Below are positions 40,832 through 49,907 of a stretch of 64,000 nucleotides of DNA, one piece after another; position 1 is the first letter of the stretch, and every line of letters begins with the position of its first letter. Origin of the DNA: Bradyrhizobium guangxiense (GTDB taxonomy: Bacteria; Pseudomonadota; Alphaproteobacteria; Rhizobiales; Xanthobacteraceae); contig NZ_CP022219.1 in the NCBI RefSeq assembly GCF_004114915.1, positions 3,812,501 through 3,876,500 of the forward strand. The letters are read 5' to 3'. Below the pieces are notes generated by a model that saw nothing but the letters and a program-made list of their open reading frames with translations, was not told the origin of the DNA and did not search any database. The translations under genes were made by a program, and so were the position numbers.

Positions 40832-42847
40832 CTACGCAAACTCCAAAATCAGTGCGTCCACCGCAAGCGTCGCGCCGGCGCTGGCGTGGATCTTCTTCAC
40901 GGTGCCGTCCTGCTCGGCGCGCAGCACGTTCTGCATCTTCATGGCTTCGACCACCGCCAGCGTCTCGCCGGCCTTGACCTCCTGCCCCTCACTCACCGCG
41001 ATCGAGACGACGAGGCCCGGCATCGGGCAGAGCAGCTTCTTGCCGGTGTCGGAGGCCGCCGTCACCGGCATCAGCCGCGCAGACGTCGCTTCCGTCTCGG
41101 TCCAGACATAGACCGGCACCTCGACGCCTTGATGTGCCAGACGAATGCCGTTCGGGATCGGGCGCGCCTGCACCGCAATGAAGTGGCCATCAATGGTGCC
41201 CTGCCAGACCGGATCGCCCGGCTTCCACGGCGACCGCAGCAGATGCGCATTGCCAGCCTTGCCCTCGGGGTCGATGAAGCGGATCGCGATCGCCTCGCCC
41301 TCGCGTCCGACCTCGAGCTGGATCTCCTGGCGGTCGAGCCAGACCGCGCGGCGCCGCTCGCGCTGCACGACGCGGCCGCCCATTTGGCCGGAGATCTGCC
41401 GCTTGCGCTCCCCGAGCACGTGATCGATGGCGGCGCCGACCGCGGCGATCCGCCGGGCGACCTCGCCTTCGGGCACGCGCACCGCAAAGCCCTTGGGGAA
41501 TTCCTCGGCGATGAAGCCGGTCGAAAGCCGGCCCTCGCGCCAGCGCGGATGATGCATCAGCGCGGACAGGAACGGAATGTTGTGGCGGATGCCGTCGACA
41601 TAGAACGAATCCAGCGCGGTGGCCTGTGCCTCGATCGCGGCCGCGCGCGACGGCGCATGGGTGACGAGCTTGGCGATCATCGGATCGTAATGGATCGAGA
41701 TCTCGCCGCCCTCCTGCACGCCGGTGTCGTTGCGGATGGTGATGCCGTCCTTGCTGGCTTCCGCTGGTGGGCGATACTTCACCAGGCGTCCGATCGAAGG
41801 CAGGAAGTTGCGGAACGGGTCTTCGGCATAGAGGCGCGATTCCACCGCCCAGCCGGTCAGCGTGACGTCTTTCTGCGCGATGGCGAGCTTCTCGCCGGCG
41901 GCAACGCGGATCATCTGCTCGACGAGGTCGATGCCGGTGACGAGCTCGGTGACGGGATGCTCGACCTGGAGGCGCGTGTTCATCTCCAGGAAGTAGAAGC
42001 TCTTGTCCTGGCCGGCGACGAACTCGACGGTGCCGGCGGAGTCGTAATTCACGGCCTTGGCGAGCGCCACGGCCTGCTCGCCCATCTTGCGGCGCGTAGC
42101 CTCGTCGAGCAGCGGCGATGGCGCTTCCTCGATGACCTTCTGGTTGCGGCGCTGGATCGAGCATTCGCGCTCGCCGAGATAGATCACGTTGCCGTGCTTG
42201 TCGCCCAGTACCTGGATCTCGATGTGGCGGGGGTCGACGATGAACTTCTCGACGAAGACGCGGTCGTCGCCGAACGAGGCCTTGGCCTCTGCCTTGGCCA
42301 GATTGAAGCCTTCGGCGACCTCGGCCTTGGAATGCGCGATGCGCATGCCCTTGCCGCCGCCGCCCGCGGAGGCCTTGATCATCACGGGGTAGCCGATCTC
42401 GTCGGCGATGCGGACGGCGTGCTTGTCGTCCTCGATGACGCCGAGATAGCCCGGCACGGTCGAGACCTTGGCCTTGGCAGCCGCCTTCTTGGATTCGATC
42501 TTGTCGCCCATCGCCGCGATCGCGCCCGGGTTCGGGCCGATGAAGACGATGCCGGCCGCCTCCAGCGCGCGCGGAAACGCCTCGCGCTCGGACAGGAAGC
42601 CGTAGCCGGGGTGCACGGCCTGCGCGCCCGTCTTGCGGCAGGCCTCCACGATCTTTTCGATCACCAGATAGCTCTCGGCCGCCGCCGGCGGGCCGATCAG
42701 CACGGCCTCGTCGGCCATCTCGACATGGAGGGCATCGCGATCGGCCTCGGAATAGACCGCAACTGTCTCGATTCCCATGCGGCGAGCGGTCTTGATGACC
42801 CGGCAGGCGATTTCGCCGCGATTGGCGATCAGAATGCGTTTGAACAT
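40832..42847 (-). CDS. pccA: acetyl/propionyl-CoA carboxylase alpha subunit
   Basis: A 671-residue biotin-dependent carboxylase subunit: biotin carboxylase with carbamoyl-phosphate-type and ATP-grasp domains (about 1-445; 'MFKRILIANRGEIACRVI', 'GGGGKGMRI' glycine loop near 165, 'EMNTRLQVEHPVTE' near 290), a linker/BT domain, and a C-terminal biotin carboxyl carrier domain with the biotin Lys in 'EAMKMQN' (about 636). It charges biotin with CO2 for transfer to a CoA ester by a beta subunit that is not in the window. Propionyl- or methylcrotonyl-CoA are both possible; the length best fits PccA. Confidence 0.85.
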   Translation of the reverse strand: MFKRILIANRGEIACRVIKTARRMGIETVAVYSEADRDALHVEMADEAVLIGPPAAAESYLVIEKIVEACRKTGAQAVHPGYGFLSEREAFPRALEAAGIVFIGPNPGAIAAMGDKIESKKAAAKAKVSTVPGYLGVIEDDKHAVRIADEIGYPVMIKASAGGGGKGMRIAHSKAEVAEGFNLAKAEAKASFGDDRVFVEKFIVDPRHIEIQVLGDKHGNVIYLGERECSIQRRNQKVIEEAPSPLLDEATRRKMGEQAVALAKAVNYDSAGTVEFVAGQDKSFYFLEMNTRLQVEHPVTELVTGIDLVEQMIRVAAGEKLAIAQKDVTLTGWAVESRLYAEDPFRNFLPSIGRLVKYRPPAEASKDGITIRNDTGVQEGGEISIHYDPMIAKLVTHAPSRAAAIEAQATALDSFYVDGIRHNIPFLSALMHHPRWREGRLSTGFIAEEFPKGFAVRVPEGEVARRIAAVGAAIDHVLGERKRQISGQMGGRVVQRERRRAVWLDRQEIQLEVGREGEAIAIRFIDPEGKAGNAHLLRSPWKPGDPVWQGTIDGHFIAVQARPIPNGIRLAHQGVEVPVYVWTETEATSARLMPVTAASDTGKKLLCPMPGLVVSIAVSEGQEVKAGETLAVVEAMKMQNVLRAEQDGTVKKIHASAGATLAVDALILEFA

Positions 42848-43012
42848 GCTTTTCTTGAGTCTCGACCTTGGGCGGGACCCTTCCCCGGCCGTTGGGGCCT
42901 ATCGGGACGGGCCGTGTGGCTCCCGTGGTACATCAAAATGGGCCGGAGGCAACGGTCTAAATCCGGCCCACTCTGGCGTACCAGCGCAAGACCGAAACGG
43001 GCTCGGCGAGCC

Positions 43013-44104
43013 CTAGGGACGGCCTGCGGCGTCCTGCGGCTTCCCAGGCTTGGCCGCGTCCCGGACCAGGCCGTGAATGAAGCCCAGCTTGGCGACCACG
43101 GCCGGCGACAGGATGAAGGGATAGAGGTCACGCAGGCCCATGGCACGGTTGACGCTGTTCATGGCGAAGGTGAAGGGCAGCCATGCAGTGACCAGCGCCT
43201 CGACGTCCCTGGCCTCGTAGGGGTTGAAACGAATGCGCGCCGTCAACTCCCCGTCGCGGTCGACCTTGGGGCGCACCTCCATGCCGAACTCGCCAGCCAT
43301 CTCCAGGGTATCGACGATGTGGAGATAATGTGCCCAGGTCTCGGCGAAGTCTTCCCAGGGATGCGTGGTGGCGTAGGCGGAGACATAATTCTGCTGCCAG
43401 TCCGGCGGCGGCCCTTCGGCGTAGTGACGCTGCAAGGCCTGGCCGTAATCGGCGGAATCATCGCCGAATACCGCGCGGCATTGATCGAGCTTGCCGCCGG
43501 CCCGCACCAGCACGTCCCAGAAATAGTGCCCGACCTCGTGGCGGAAATGCCCGAGCAGCGTCCGATAGGGCTCGCCCATCTCCAGCCGGCGGCGCTCGCG
43601 CTCGATGTCGTCAGCCTCGGTGAGCGCGATCGTGATCAGACCGTTGTCGTGGCCGGTCAGGACCTTCTCGCCGCTGTGCGGATCATCGGCGAGAAAATTG
43701 AAGATCAGACCATGCTCGGGGTCGTCTTGGCGGGGCCAGAGCGGCAGCTTCCAGCGGATCAGGGAATAGAACAGACGGTGTTTCGCCACCTCCAACTCGC
43801 GCCAGCCGGCGAGCTGCGCCGGATCAGAGAGGTTCGGCACCGTCCCATTGTGGCGGCAGGCGCGGCAATAGCCGGTGGTGTCGCCCGCGTCGGTCAGCCA
43901 GTTGCAGGCATCGTATTCGGCATTCCGGCACAGCATCCGGCGTTCGCCCTTGTCGGCAAGGACCCTCCAGGCCTCCGCGTCGGGCTCTATCGCCGACATC
44001 GTCTCCTTCTCCGGCAGGAAGGCGATCCGATGGCCGCAGCGTTCGCAGGCACGGTTCTCGAAATAGAGGACGTTGCCGCAGGCCTGGCAGACAAAGAGCT
44101 TCAA
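43013..44104 (-). CDS. zinc-binding metallopeptidase family protein
   Basis: A 363-residue protein with an N-terminal zinc ribbon 'CQACGNVLYFENRACERCGH' (four Cys at about 6-24), a further Cys set 'CRNAEYDACNW...CRACRHNG' (about 58-85), and a metzincin-like active site 'FRHEVGHYFWD' (HExxH, about 188-198) with a late Glu/His region 'HPWEDFAETWAHYLH'. The fold resembles predicted zinc peptidases of unknown substrate. The start is TTG at 44104, with GAGG seven bases upstream; the next ATG would remove the Cys motif. A GGAAC-N16-CGTC sequence lies upstream on the same strand. Confidence 0.82.
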   Translation of the reverse strand: MKLFVCQACGNVLYFENRACERCGHRIAFLPEKETMSAIEPDAEAWRVLADKGERRMLCRNAEYDACNWLTDAGDTTGYCRACRHNGTVPNLSDPAQLAGWRELEVAKHRLFYSLIRWKLPLWPRQDDPEHGLIFNFLADDPHSGEKVLTGHDNGLITIALTEADDIERERRRLEMGEPYRTLLGHFRHEVGHYFWDVLVRAGGKLDQCRAVFGDDSADYGQALQRHYAEGPPPDWQQNYVSAYATTHPWEDFAETWAHYLHIVDTLEMAGEFGMEVRPKVDRDGELTARIRFNPYEARDVEALVTAWLPFTFAMNSVNRAMGLRDLYPFILSPAVVAKLGFIHGLVRDAAKPGKPQDAAGRP

Positions 44105-44161
44105 GATTTAACCTCTTCGGAAAGGGGAGCCTCACGGAAGCTGGTGATTGCGCCTCGCGAA

Positions 44162-44186
44162 GACGCATCCGCCCGCTGATCGTTCC
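44162..44186 (-). promoter_or_regulatory. near-consensus EcfG promoter for the metallopeptidase
   Basis: On the minus strand GGAAC (44186-44182), 16-base spacer, CGTC (44165-44162): one mismatch, 58 bases before the TTG start. It is back-to-back with a perfect match on the plus strand at 44194-44218. Confidence 0.4.
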
Positions 44187-44193
44187 AGTCTCC

Positions 44194-44218
44194 GGAACAA
44201 ATTGCCAGACCGGGCGTT
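44194..44218 (+). promoter_or_regulatory. EcfG promoter of the second PAS hybrid kinase, perfect match
   Basis: GGAAC (44194-44198), 16-base spacer, CGTT (44215-44218), about 120 bases before the ATG at 44338. It lies in the divergent gap with a weaker element facing the other way. Confidence 0.68.
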
Positions 44219-44337
44219 GGCGAGGCATACTTTTTCCCGTCTGCGCACGTCCGCATTTTCCCGCCACGCACGTCCCTCTAGGCAATGGCCATCACGCTCC
44301 GTCTGTGTGAATATCGGTTCGGCACGTGCGCTCCCGC

Positions 44338-46803
44338 ATGACAACGGCCGACGCCTTGAACGATCCCTTGCCAGAAACCATCGCCGCCGAAAGGCTGCGC
44401 CAGCACCTTGAAGACGTCGCGCGCGAGCGTGATAACGCCTACCGTGCGCTCCAGGAGCGCGAGGCCGAGCTGGCGCGCATCCAGCGCATCGGCAAGGTCG
44501 GCGGCGTCGAGGTCGATTTCCGCGAAGGCTTCAAGAACCGTCGTTCGCCCGAATATTTGATGATCCACGGCCTGCCGCCGGAGGCGGCGGAGGAGTCGCA
44601 CGAGGATTGGGTCAATCGTATCCATCCCGACGACCGCGACGCCACCGTCAAGCACTTCTTCGAAGCTCTCGCCGGCACGAGCGAAGACTACAGCGCCGAA
44701 TATCGCATCATCCGCCCCAATGACGGCGAGACCCGCTGGATCCGTGTCGTCGCCGAGATCGAGCGCGACAGGGATGGCCGCGCCATTCGCCTCGTCGGCG
44801 CCCATATCGACATCACCGACCGGATGCTCGCGCGCGAGACGCTGCGCGAAAGCGAGGAGCGCTTTCGGCTGATCGCCGACAGCGCGCCGGTGCCGATCTG
44901 GGTGACCAAGCTCGATCGCAAGCGTTCCTTCGCCAACCAGGCCTATGTGGATTTCGTCGGCCTGCCCTACGATGAGGCCATCGACTTCGACTGGCGCAAG
45001 GTGCTGCACCCGGACGACCTGCCGCACGTGCTCCAGCAATCCGTCCAGGGCGAGGCGTCACTCAAGCCCTTCGTGCTCGAAGCGCGCTACAAGAACGCCA
45101 GCGGCGAATGGCGCTGGCTGCGCTCGGAATCCCAGCCCCGCTGGGATCCGACCGGCAAGCACATCGGATTCATCGGCGTTGCCCACGACATCACCGTGGC
45201 CAAGCAGGCCGAGATCGAGCTCAGGCGGCTCAATGAGACGCTGGAGGAGCGCATTGCGGAGCGCACGGCCGAGCTCGAGTCCAACGAGGCCCGGCTGCGC
45301 GCGATCCTCGAGACCAGCAACCAATATCAGGGCCTCGTCAATCTCAAGGGCGAGCTGCTCTACGCCAACAAGACGGCGCTGGACGGCATCAAGGCAGGCT
45401 CCTCGGATGTGATCGGAAAGCCGTTGTGGGAGACGCCCTGGTTCAGCGCCACCGAGGGCATGGGCGCGCTGGTGCGCGAGGCCTTCGGCACCGTGCTCAA
45501 GGGCGAGGCTGTGCGCCTGGAGATGCGCCTGCGCCTTCCCATCGGCGATCGCGATTTCGACTTCAGCATGCGTCCCGTACTCGACCGCCACGGTAACATC
45601 ACCGGCGCCGTGCCCGAGGCCGTCGACATCACCGAGCGACGCCGCGGCGAGGAAGCGCTGCGGCAGTCGCAGAAGATGGAAGCGATCGGCCAGCTCACCG
45701 GCGGCGTCGCACACGACTTCAACAATCTCCTCACCATCATCCGATCCGCCACCGATTTCCTGCGCCGCCGCGAGCTACCCGAGGAGCGCCGCCGCCGCTA
45801 TGTCGACGCCATCTCCGAGACGGTCGAGCGCGCCTCCAAGCTGACCGCCCAGCTTCTGGCGTTCGCGCGCCGCCAGCCGCTGAAACCCCAGATCTTCAAC
45901 GTCGGCAGCCAGGTCGAGGCCGTCGCGCAACTGGTACGGCCGCTGGTCGGTGCACGTATCGAGATCGCGGTGGAAATTCACGACGCCGACTGCTTCACCG
46001 TCGCCGACATCGCCCAGTTCGAGACCGCGCTGATCAACCTCGCCATCAACGCCCGGGACGCCATGGACGGCGAAGGCCGCCTCGTCATTGCCGTGCGCAA
46101 GGTCTCTGGCATCCCGAGCCTGCGCGCGCAGTCGGCGCGCGGCGGCGACTACGTCGCCATCTCCGTCACCGACACCGGCAGCGGGATCGCGCCGGAACAT
46201 CTCGACTCGATCTTCGAACCGTTCTTCACCACCAAGGAGGTCGGCAAGGGCACGGGCCTCGGCCTCAGCCAGGCTTTTGGTTTCGCAAAGCAGTCCGAGG
46301 GTGACGTCGCGGTGACGAGCACCCCGGGCAAGGGTGCGACCTTCACCATCTATCTGCCGCAGGCGCAAAGCCCGGCGACGGACAAGGAAGCCGCGGCACT
46401 GACCCACGAGGCGGCAGCCAGCGGGCGCGGCTATCGCGTGCTCGTGGTCGAGGACGACGACGAAGTCGGCCGCTTCTCCACCGAGCTGCTGGAAGATCTC
46501 GGCTATGTCGTTCGCCGCGTCGCCAACGCCAACGCTGCGCTGGCGATCCTCGGCGAAAACGAATTTGCCGTCGACCTCGTGTTTTCCGACGTCATCATGC
46601 CCGGCATGAACGGCGTCGAGCTTGCCGGCATCATCCGCGAGCGCTATCCGGGCCTGCCCGTGGTGCTCACCTCCGGCTACAGCAACGTGCTCGCCGAAAA
46701 CGCCCATCGCGGCTTCGAACTGATCCAGAAGCCGTATTCGGTGGAATCGCTGTCGCGAATCCTGCGCAAGGCGATCACGGAGAAGCTATCGGTGGCGAGG
46801 TGA
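44338..46803 (+). CDS. multi-PAS hybrid histidine kinase with receiver
   Basis: An 821-residue cytoplasmic sensor. After a coiled coil (about 15-45) come three PAS/PAC units (about 45-165, 'WVNRIHPDDRD'; 170-295, 'FIGVAHDITVAKQ'; 325-445, 'PEAVDITERRRGEE'), a HisKA domain with '[16 protein letters not shown]' (phospho-acceptor His, about 457), HATPase ('LINLAINARDAM', '[12 protein letters not shown]', about 565-660) and a receiver (about 700-815) with Asp in 'LVFSDVIMPG' (about 745). The layout mirrors the kinase at 37869-39389. The ATG at 44338 is used; a GTG at 44326 is possible. A perfect EcfG promoter lies upstream. Confidence 0.92.
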   Translation: MTTADALNDPLPETIAAERLRQHLEDVARERDNAYRALQEREAELARIQRIGKVGGVEVDFREGFKNRRSPEYLMIHGLPPEAAEESHEDWVNRIHPDDRDATVKHFFEALAGTSEDYSAEYRIIRPNDGETRWIRVVAEIERDRDGRAIRLVGAHIDITDRMLARETLRESEERFRLIADSAPVPIWVTKLDRKRSFANQAYVDFVGLPYDEAIDFDWRKVLHPDDLPHVLQQSVQGEASLKPFVLEARYKNASGEWRWLRSESQPRWDPTGKHIGFIGVAHDITVAKQAEIELRRLNETLEERIAERTAELESNEARLRAILETSNQYQGLVNLKGELLYANKTALDGIKAGSSDVIGKPLWETPWFSATEGMGALVREAFGTVLKGEAVRLEMRLRLPIGDRDFDFSMRPVLDRHGNITGAVPEAVDITERRRGEEALRQSQKMEAIGQLTGGVAHDFNNLLTIIRSATDFLRRRELPEERRRRYVDAISETVERASKLTAQLLAFARRQPLKPQIFNVGSQVEAVAQLVRPLVGARIEIAVEIHDADCFTVADIAQFETALINLAINARDAMDGEGRLVIAVRKVSGIPSLRAQSARGGDYVAISVTDTGSGIAPEHLDSIFEPFFTTKEVGKGTGLGLSQAFGFAKQSEGDVAVTSTPGKGATFTIYLPQAQSPATDKEAAALTHEAAASGRGYRVLVVEDDDEVGRFSTELLEDLGYVVRRVANANAALAILGENEFAVDLVFSDVIMPGMNGVELAGIIRERYPGLPVVLTSGYSNVLAENAHRGFELIQKPYSVESLSRILRKAITEKLSVAR

Positions 46804-46873
46804 AGGTGACGTGCGCCGGCGGCTGCCGGCACCGTTGCGCCGACCCAACGCGCAGATGTGAAGTTGAAGGCGG

Positions 46874-46899
46874 GAACAATGATGCCATGATATCGGTTC
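46874..46899 (+). promoter_or_regulatory. weak EcfG-type promoter before the MFS gene
   Basis: GGAAC (46874-46878), 17-base spacer, GGTT (46896-46899), 37 bases before the ATG at 46936. One mismatch to consensus. Confidence 0.3.
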
Positions 46900-46935
46900 T
46901 TGCCGCGGCACTTCCCTGCCTCGATCGAGACACCG

Positions 46936-48207
46936 ATGTCCAGCGAAAACCCCGATCAGGCAAGGCAGGCCGGCCGCGCGCTGGATGCGGCCAATTTCTT
47001 CCTCGCCGATGTCCGCGACGGCCTCGGCCCCTATCTCGCCGTCTATCTTCTCACCGAGCAGCACTGGGACGAGGCGCGCATCGGCCTCGTGATGTCGATC
47101 GCGACCATCGCCGGCATCGTGGCACAGACGCCGGCCGGCGCGCTGGTTGACGCGACGCGGGCAAAGCGACTGGTAATGGCCATCGCCGCAATCATGGTGA
47201 CGCTGGCCTCGCTGTCGCTGCCATTGTTTCCGAGCTTCCTGCCGGTCGCGATCTCGCAAGGCATCGCCCAGGCTGCTGCCGTGGTCTTTCCACCCGCGAT
47301 CGCCGCCGTCTCCCTCGGCATCTTCGGCCATGCCGCCTTCACCCGACGGATCGGCCGCAACGAGACCTTCAACCACGCCGGCAATGCCGTCGCGGCCGCA
47401 CTGGCGGGCGTCTCTGCCTATTGGTTCGGCCCGACCGTCGTGTTCTATCTTCTCGGCGCAATGGCGAGCGCGAGCCTCCTCAGCATCCTCACGATCCCCA
47501 CTCGCGCCATCGATCACGACCTCGCCCGCGGGCTGCACGATGCGGACACGGCTGCGCAGCGGGACACGCCGTCGGGCCTCGCCGTGCTCCTGACCTGCCG
47601 TCCCCTGCTCGTCTTTGCGGCCTGTGTCCTGCTCTTCCACCTCTCCAACGCGGCGATGCTGCCGCTGGTCGGGCAGAAGCTTGCGCTGCAGGACAAGAAC
47701 ATGGGCACCAGCCTGATGTCGGCCTGCATCGTCGCCGCGCAATTGGTGATGGTGCCGTTTGCCCTGCTGGTCGGAGCCAGGGCCGACCGCTGGGGCCACA
47801 AGCGATTCTTCCTCGCAGCGCTGTTGATCCTCCCGATCCGCGGCGCACTGTACACGCTCTCCGACAATCCGTTCTGGCTGGTCGGCGTGCAGTTGCTCGA
47901 CGGCGTCGGCGCCGGCATCTTTGGTGCGATCTTTCCCGTCATCGTCGCCGATCTCATGCGCAACACCGGCCGTTTCAACGTCGCGCAAGGCGCGGTCATT
48001 ACCGCCCAGAGCATTGGCGCGGCGCTGTCGACGACGCTGGCCGGTTTCGTCGTGGTCGGCGCGGGCTATAGCGCGGCATTCATCACCCTCGGCATCGTCG
48101 CCGCAATCGGTGCCATCATCTGCTTTCTCGCCCTGCCCGAGACACGACATGGCACCTCGCGCCGGGGGGAGACAGCAGCGCCGGCATCCGCTATCGCTGC
48201 CGAATGA
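46936..48207 (+). CDS. MFS transporter
   Basis: A 423-residue major facilitator with about twelve membrane helices. The start has 'AANFFLADVRDGLGPYLAVYLL' (first helix, about 20-41); the loop between helices 2 and 3 has 'GALVDATRAKR' (about 73-83), the usual motif A position, and a long central loop follows helix 6 near residue 200. It resembles drug/metabolite exporters of the MFS_1 type; substrate unknown. The ATG at 46936 is chosen over an upstream in-frame codon that adds 12 residues of non-membrane character. The next gene begins 25 bases on. Confidence 0.85.
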   Translation: MSSENPDQARQAGRALDAANFFLADVRDGLGPYLAVYLLTEQHWDEARIGLVMSIATIAGIVAQTPAGALVDATRAKRLVMAIAAIMVTLASLSLPLFPSFLPVAISQGIAQAAAVVFPPAIAAVSLGIFGHAAFTRRIGRNETFNHAGNAVAAALAGVSAYWFGPTVVFYLLGAMASASLLSILTIPTRAIDHDLARGLHDADTAAQRDTPSGLAVLLTCRPLLVFAACVLLFHLSNAAMLPLVGQKLALQDKNMGTSLMSACIVAAQLVMVPFALLVGARADRWGHKRFFLAALLILPIRGALYTLSDNPFWLVGVQLLDGVGAGIFGAIFPVIVADLMRNTGRFNVAQGAVITAQSIGAALSTTLAGFVVVGAGYSAAFITLGIVAAIGAIICFLALPETRHGTSRRGETAAPASAIAAE

Positions 48208-48232
48208 ACGCATTTCATCTCAAGGACTGACC

Positions 48233-49483
48233 GTGCCGTCTGCCGCCATTTGGGCCTGGAGCATCATCGCCGTCGCGACCGCAGGCGTCATCGTCCGGCC
48301 GTTTCGCCTGCCCGAAGCGATCTGGGCCGTGATCGGCGCGAGCGCCCTGGTGCTATCAGGCTTGCTGCCGTGGCGGGATGCCCTCGCCGGCATCGAAAAG
48401 GGCCTCGACGTCTACCTCTTCCTGATCGGCATGATGCTGATCGCCGAGCTCGCGCGGCTCGAAGGCCTGTTCGACTATCTCGCCGCGCTCGCGGTGGAAT
48501 ATGCGGCCGGCTCGCCGCAGCGGCTGTTCCTGCTGATCTATCTCGTCGGCACGCTCGTGACGGTGCTGCTCTCCAACGATGCCACCGCGATCGTGCTGAC
48601 GCCGGCTGTCTATGCCGCGACGCGCGCGGCCGGCGCAAAACCGCTGCCCTATCTCTTCGTCTGCGCCTTCATCGCCAATGCCGCGAGCTTCGTGCTGCCG
48701 ATTTCCAACCCCGCCAATCTCGTCGTGTTCGGCGCGCGCATGCCACACCTGACGGAATGGCTGCGCCTGTTCGTCCTGCCATCAGTGGCCTCGATCCTGC
48801 TGACCTATATCGTGCTGCGCCTGACCCAGCACCGCGCGCTGAAGGATGAGACGATTGCGCGTGCCGTGCCACATCCCAAGCTCGGCCGCGGCGGCAAGCT
48901 GACGGCCATCGGCATCGTCGCGATCGGCGTCGTGCTGGTCACGGCGTCAGCGCTGGACAAGCAGCTGGGCCTGCCGACCTTCATCTGTGGCGGCGTCACG
49001 GCCGCGATCGTGCTGCTGCTCAGCCGGCAGTCGCCCGTGCCCGTACTGCGGGGCGTGTCCTGGAGCGTGCTGCCGCTGGTCGGCGGGCTCTTCGTCATGG
49101 TGGAGGCGCTCATCAAGACCGGTGTGATCGCGCAGCTCAGCGCGCTGCTGCACCAGGCGGTCGCGCAATCGGTGCCGCAGGCGGCCTGGAGCGTCGGCAT
49201 CGCCACCGCGCTGGCCGACAACATCGCCAACAACCTTCCGGTGGGCCTCGTCGCCGGATCGGTCGCCGCCAGCGATCATTTGCCGGCGCCGGTCGTCAGC
49301 GCCATTCTGATCGGCGTCGATCTCGGCCCCAATCTGTCGGTGACCGGATCGCTCGCCACCATTCTCTGGCTGGTCGCGCTCCGCCGGGAAAAAATCGAGG
49401 TCGGCGCCTGGCCGTTCCTCAAGCTCGGCCTGCTGGTGACGCCGCCCGCCCTGATAGCCGCCCTGGCGGCGGCAATCAGGTAA
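48233..49483 (+). CDS. ArsB/NhaD-superfamily ion transporter
   Basis: A 416-residue integral membrane protein with about eleven hydrophobic segments, starting with 'AIWAWSIIAVATAGVIV'. The sequence 'LLSNDATAIVLTPAVYA' (about 102-118) and, in the second half, 'ADNIANNLPVGLVAG' (about 326-340) match the paired re-entrant loops of the ion transporter superfamily that includes ArsB and NhaD. It could export arsenite or exchange ions; no arsR or arsC is near. The start is GTG at 48233 with AAGGA upstream. It probably shares a transcript with the MFS gene. Confidence 0.85.
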   Translation: MPSAAIWAWSIIAVATAGVIVRPFRLPEAIWAVIGASALVLSGLLPWRDALAGIEKGLDVYLFLIGMMLIAELARLEGLFDYLAALAVEYAAGSPQRLFLLIYLVGTLVTVLLSNDATAIVLTPAVYAATRAAGAKPLPYLFVCAFIANAASFVLPISNPANLVVFGARMPHLTEWLRLFVLPSVASILLTYIVLRLTQHRALKDETIARAVPHPKLGRGGKLTAIGIVAIGVVLVTASALDKQLGLPTFICGGVTAAIVLLLSRQSPVPVLRGVSWSVLPLVGGLFVMVEALIKTGVIAQLSALLHQAVAQSVPQAAWSVGIATALADNIANNLPVGLVAGSVAASDHLPAPVVSAILIGVDLGPNLSVTGSLATILWLVALRREKIEVGAWPFLKLGLLVTPPALIAALAAAIR

Positions 49484-49603
49484 GGGAAACCGGACGTAGC
49501 TTCGACATGACGTGCCAGCTGTTTGCGGTGCGTCAATGCCGGCGGCGACGCTGAGCCTAGAGTTTCGTTGTCGCGCAAATCAGCGCGGCAAGGAAGGTCT
49601 ATC

Positions 49604-49840
49604 ATGCAAATCCAATCGAAAGCATTGCCGCAGAGCTTCTCCCTGCGGCGCACGATCCGGAGCCTCACCGCAGCGGGCGAGAGCGGCGCCGAGGCGGCCC
49701 ATCCCCTGCTGATCGTCACCGCAGTGGCGTTGTTCGCCCTGTTCGCGATCGTGGAGATCGACCTCCACACCGTCCAGCTTCAGGCGCTCGGCCTGCTCGG
49801 CCATGGGATGGGAATCGATCCGGTGTTCCTGAGCCCTTAG
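49604..49840 (+). CDS. small single-helix membrane protein (78 aa)
   Basis: A 78-residue protein with a basic N-terminus and one membrane helix 'PLLIVTAVALFALFAIVEI' (about 33-51). AAGGAAGG lies ten bases before the ATG at 49604. No family recognised. It follows the ion transporter by 120 bases and may be an independent gene. Confidence 0.62.
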   Translation: MQIQSKALPQSFSLRRTIRSLTAAGESGAEAAHPLLIVTAVALFALFAIVEIDLHTVQLQALGLLGHGMGIDPVFLSP

Positions 49841-49907
49841 TCGCCGTCGCGCAGCATTTCGAACTCCCTCCCGATCGCGGCCATGGCCGCGACCGGGCCG
49901 TGCTTCG

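Noticed and set aside
40886..44179. A 1097-codon open frame opposite the carboxylase and metallopeptidase genes
   Set aside because: It crosses two real genes and their gap; the open frame follows from GC-skewed third positions, not from coding.
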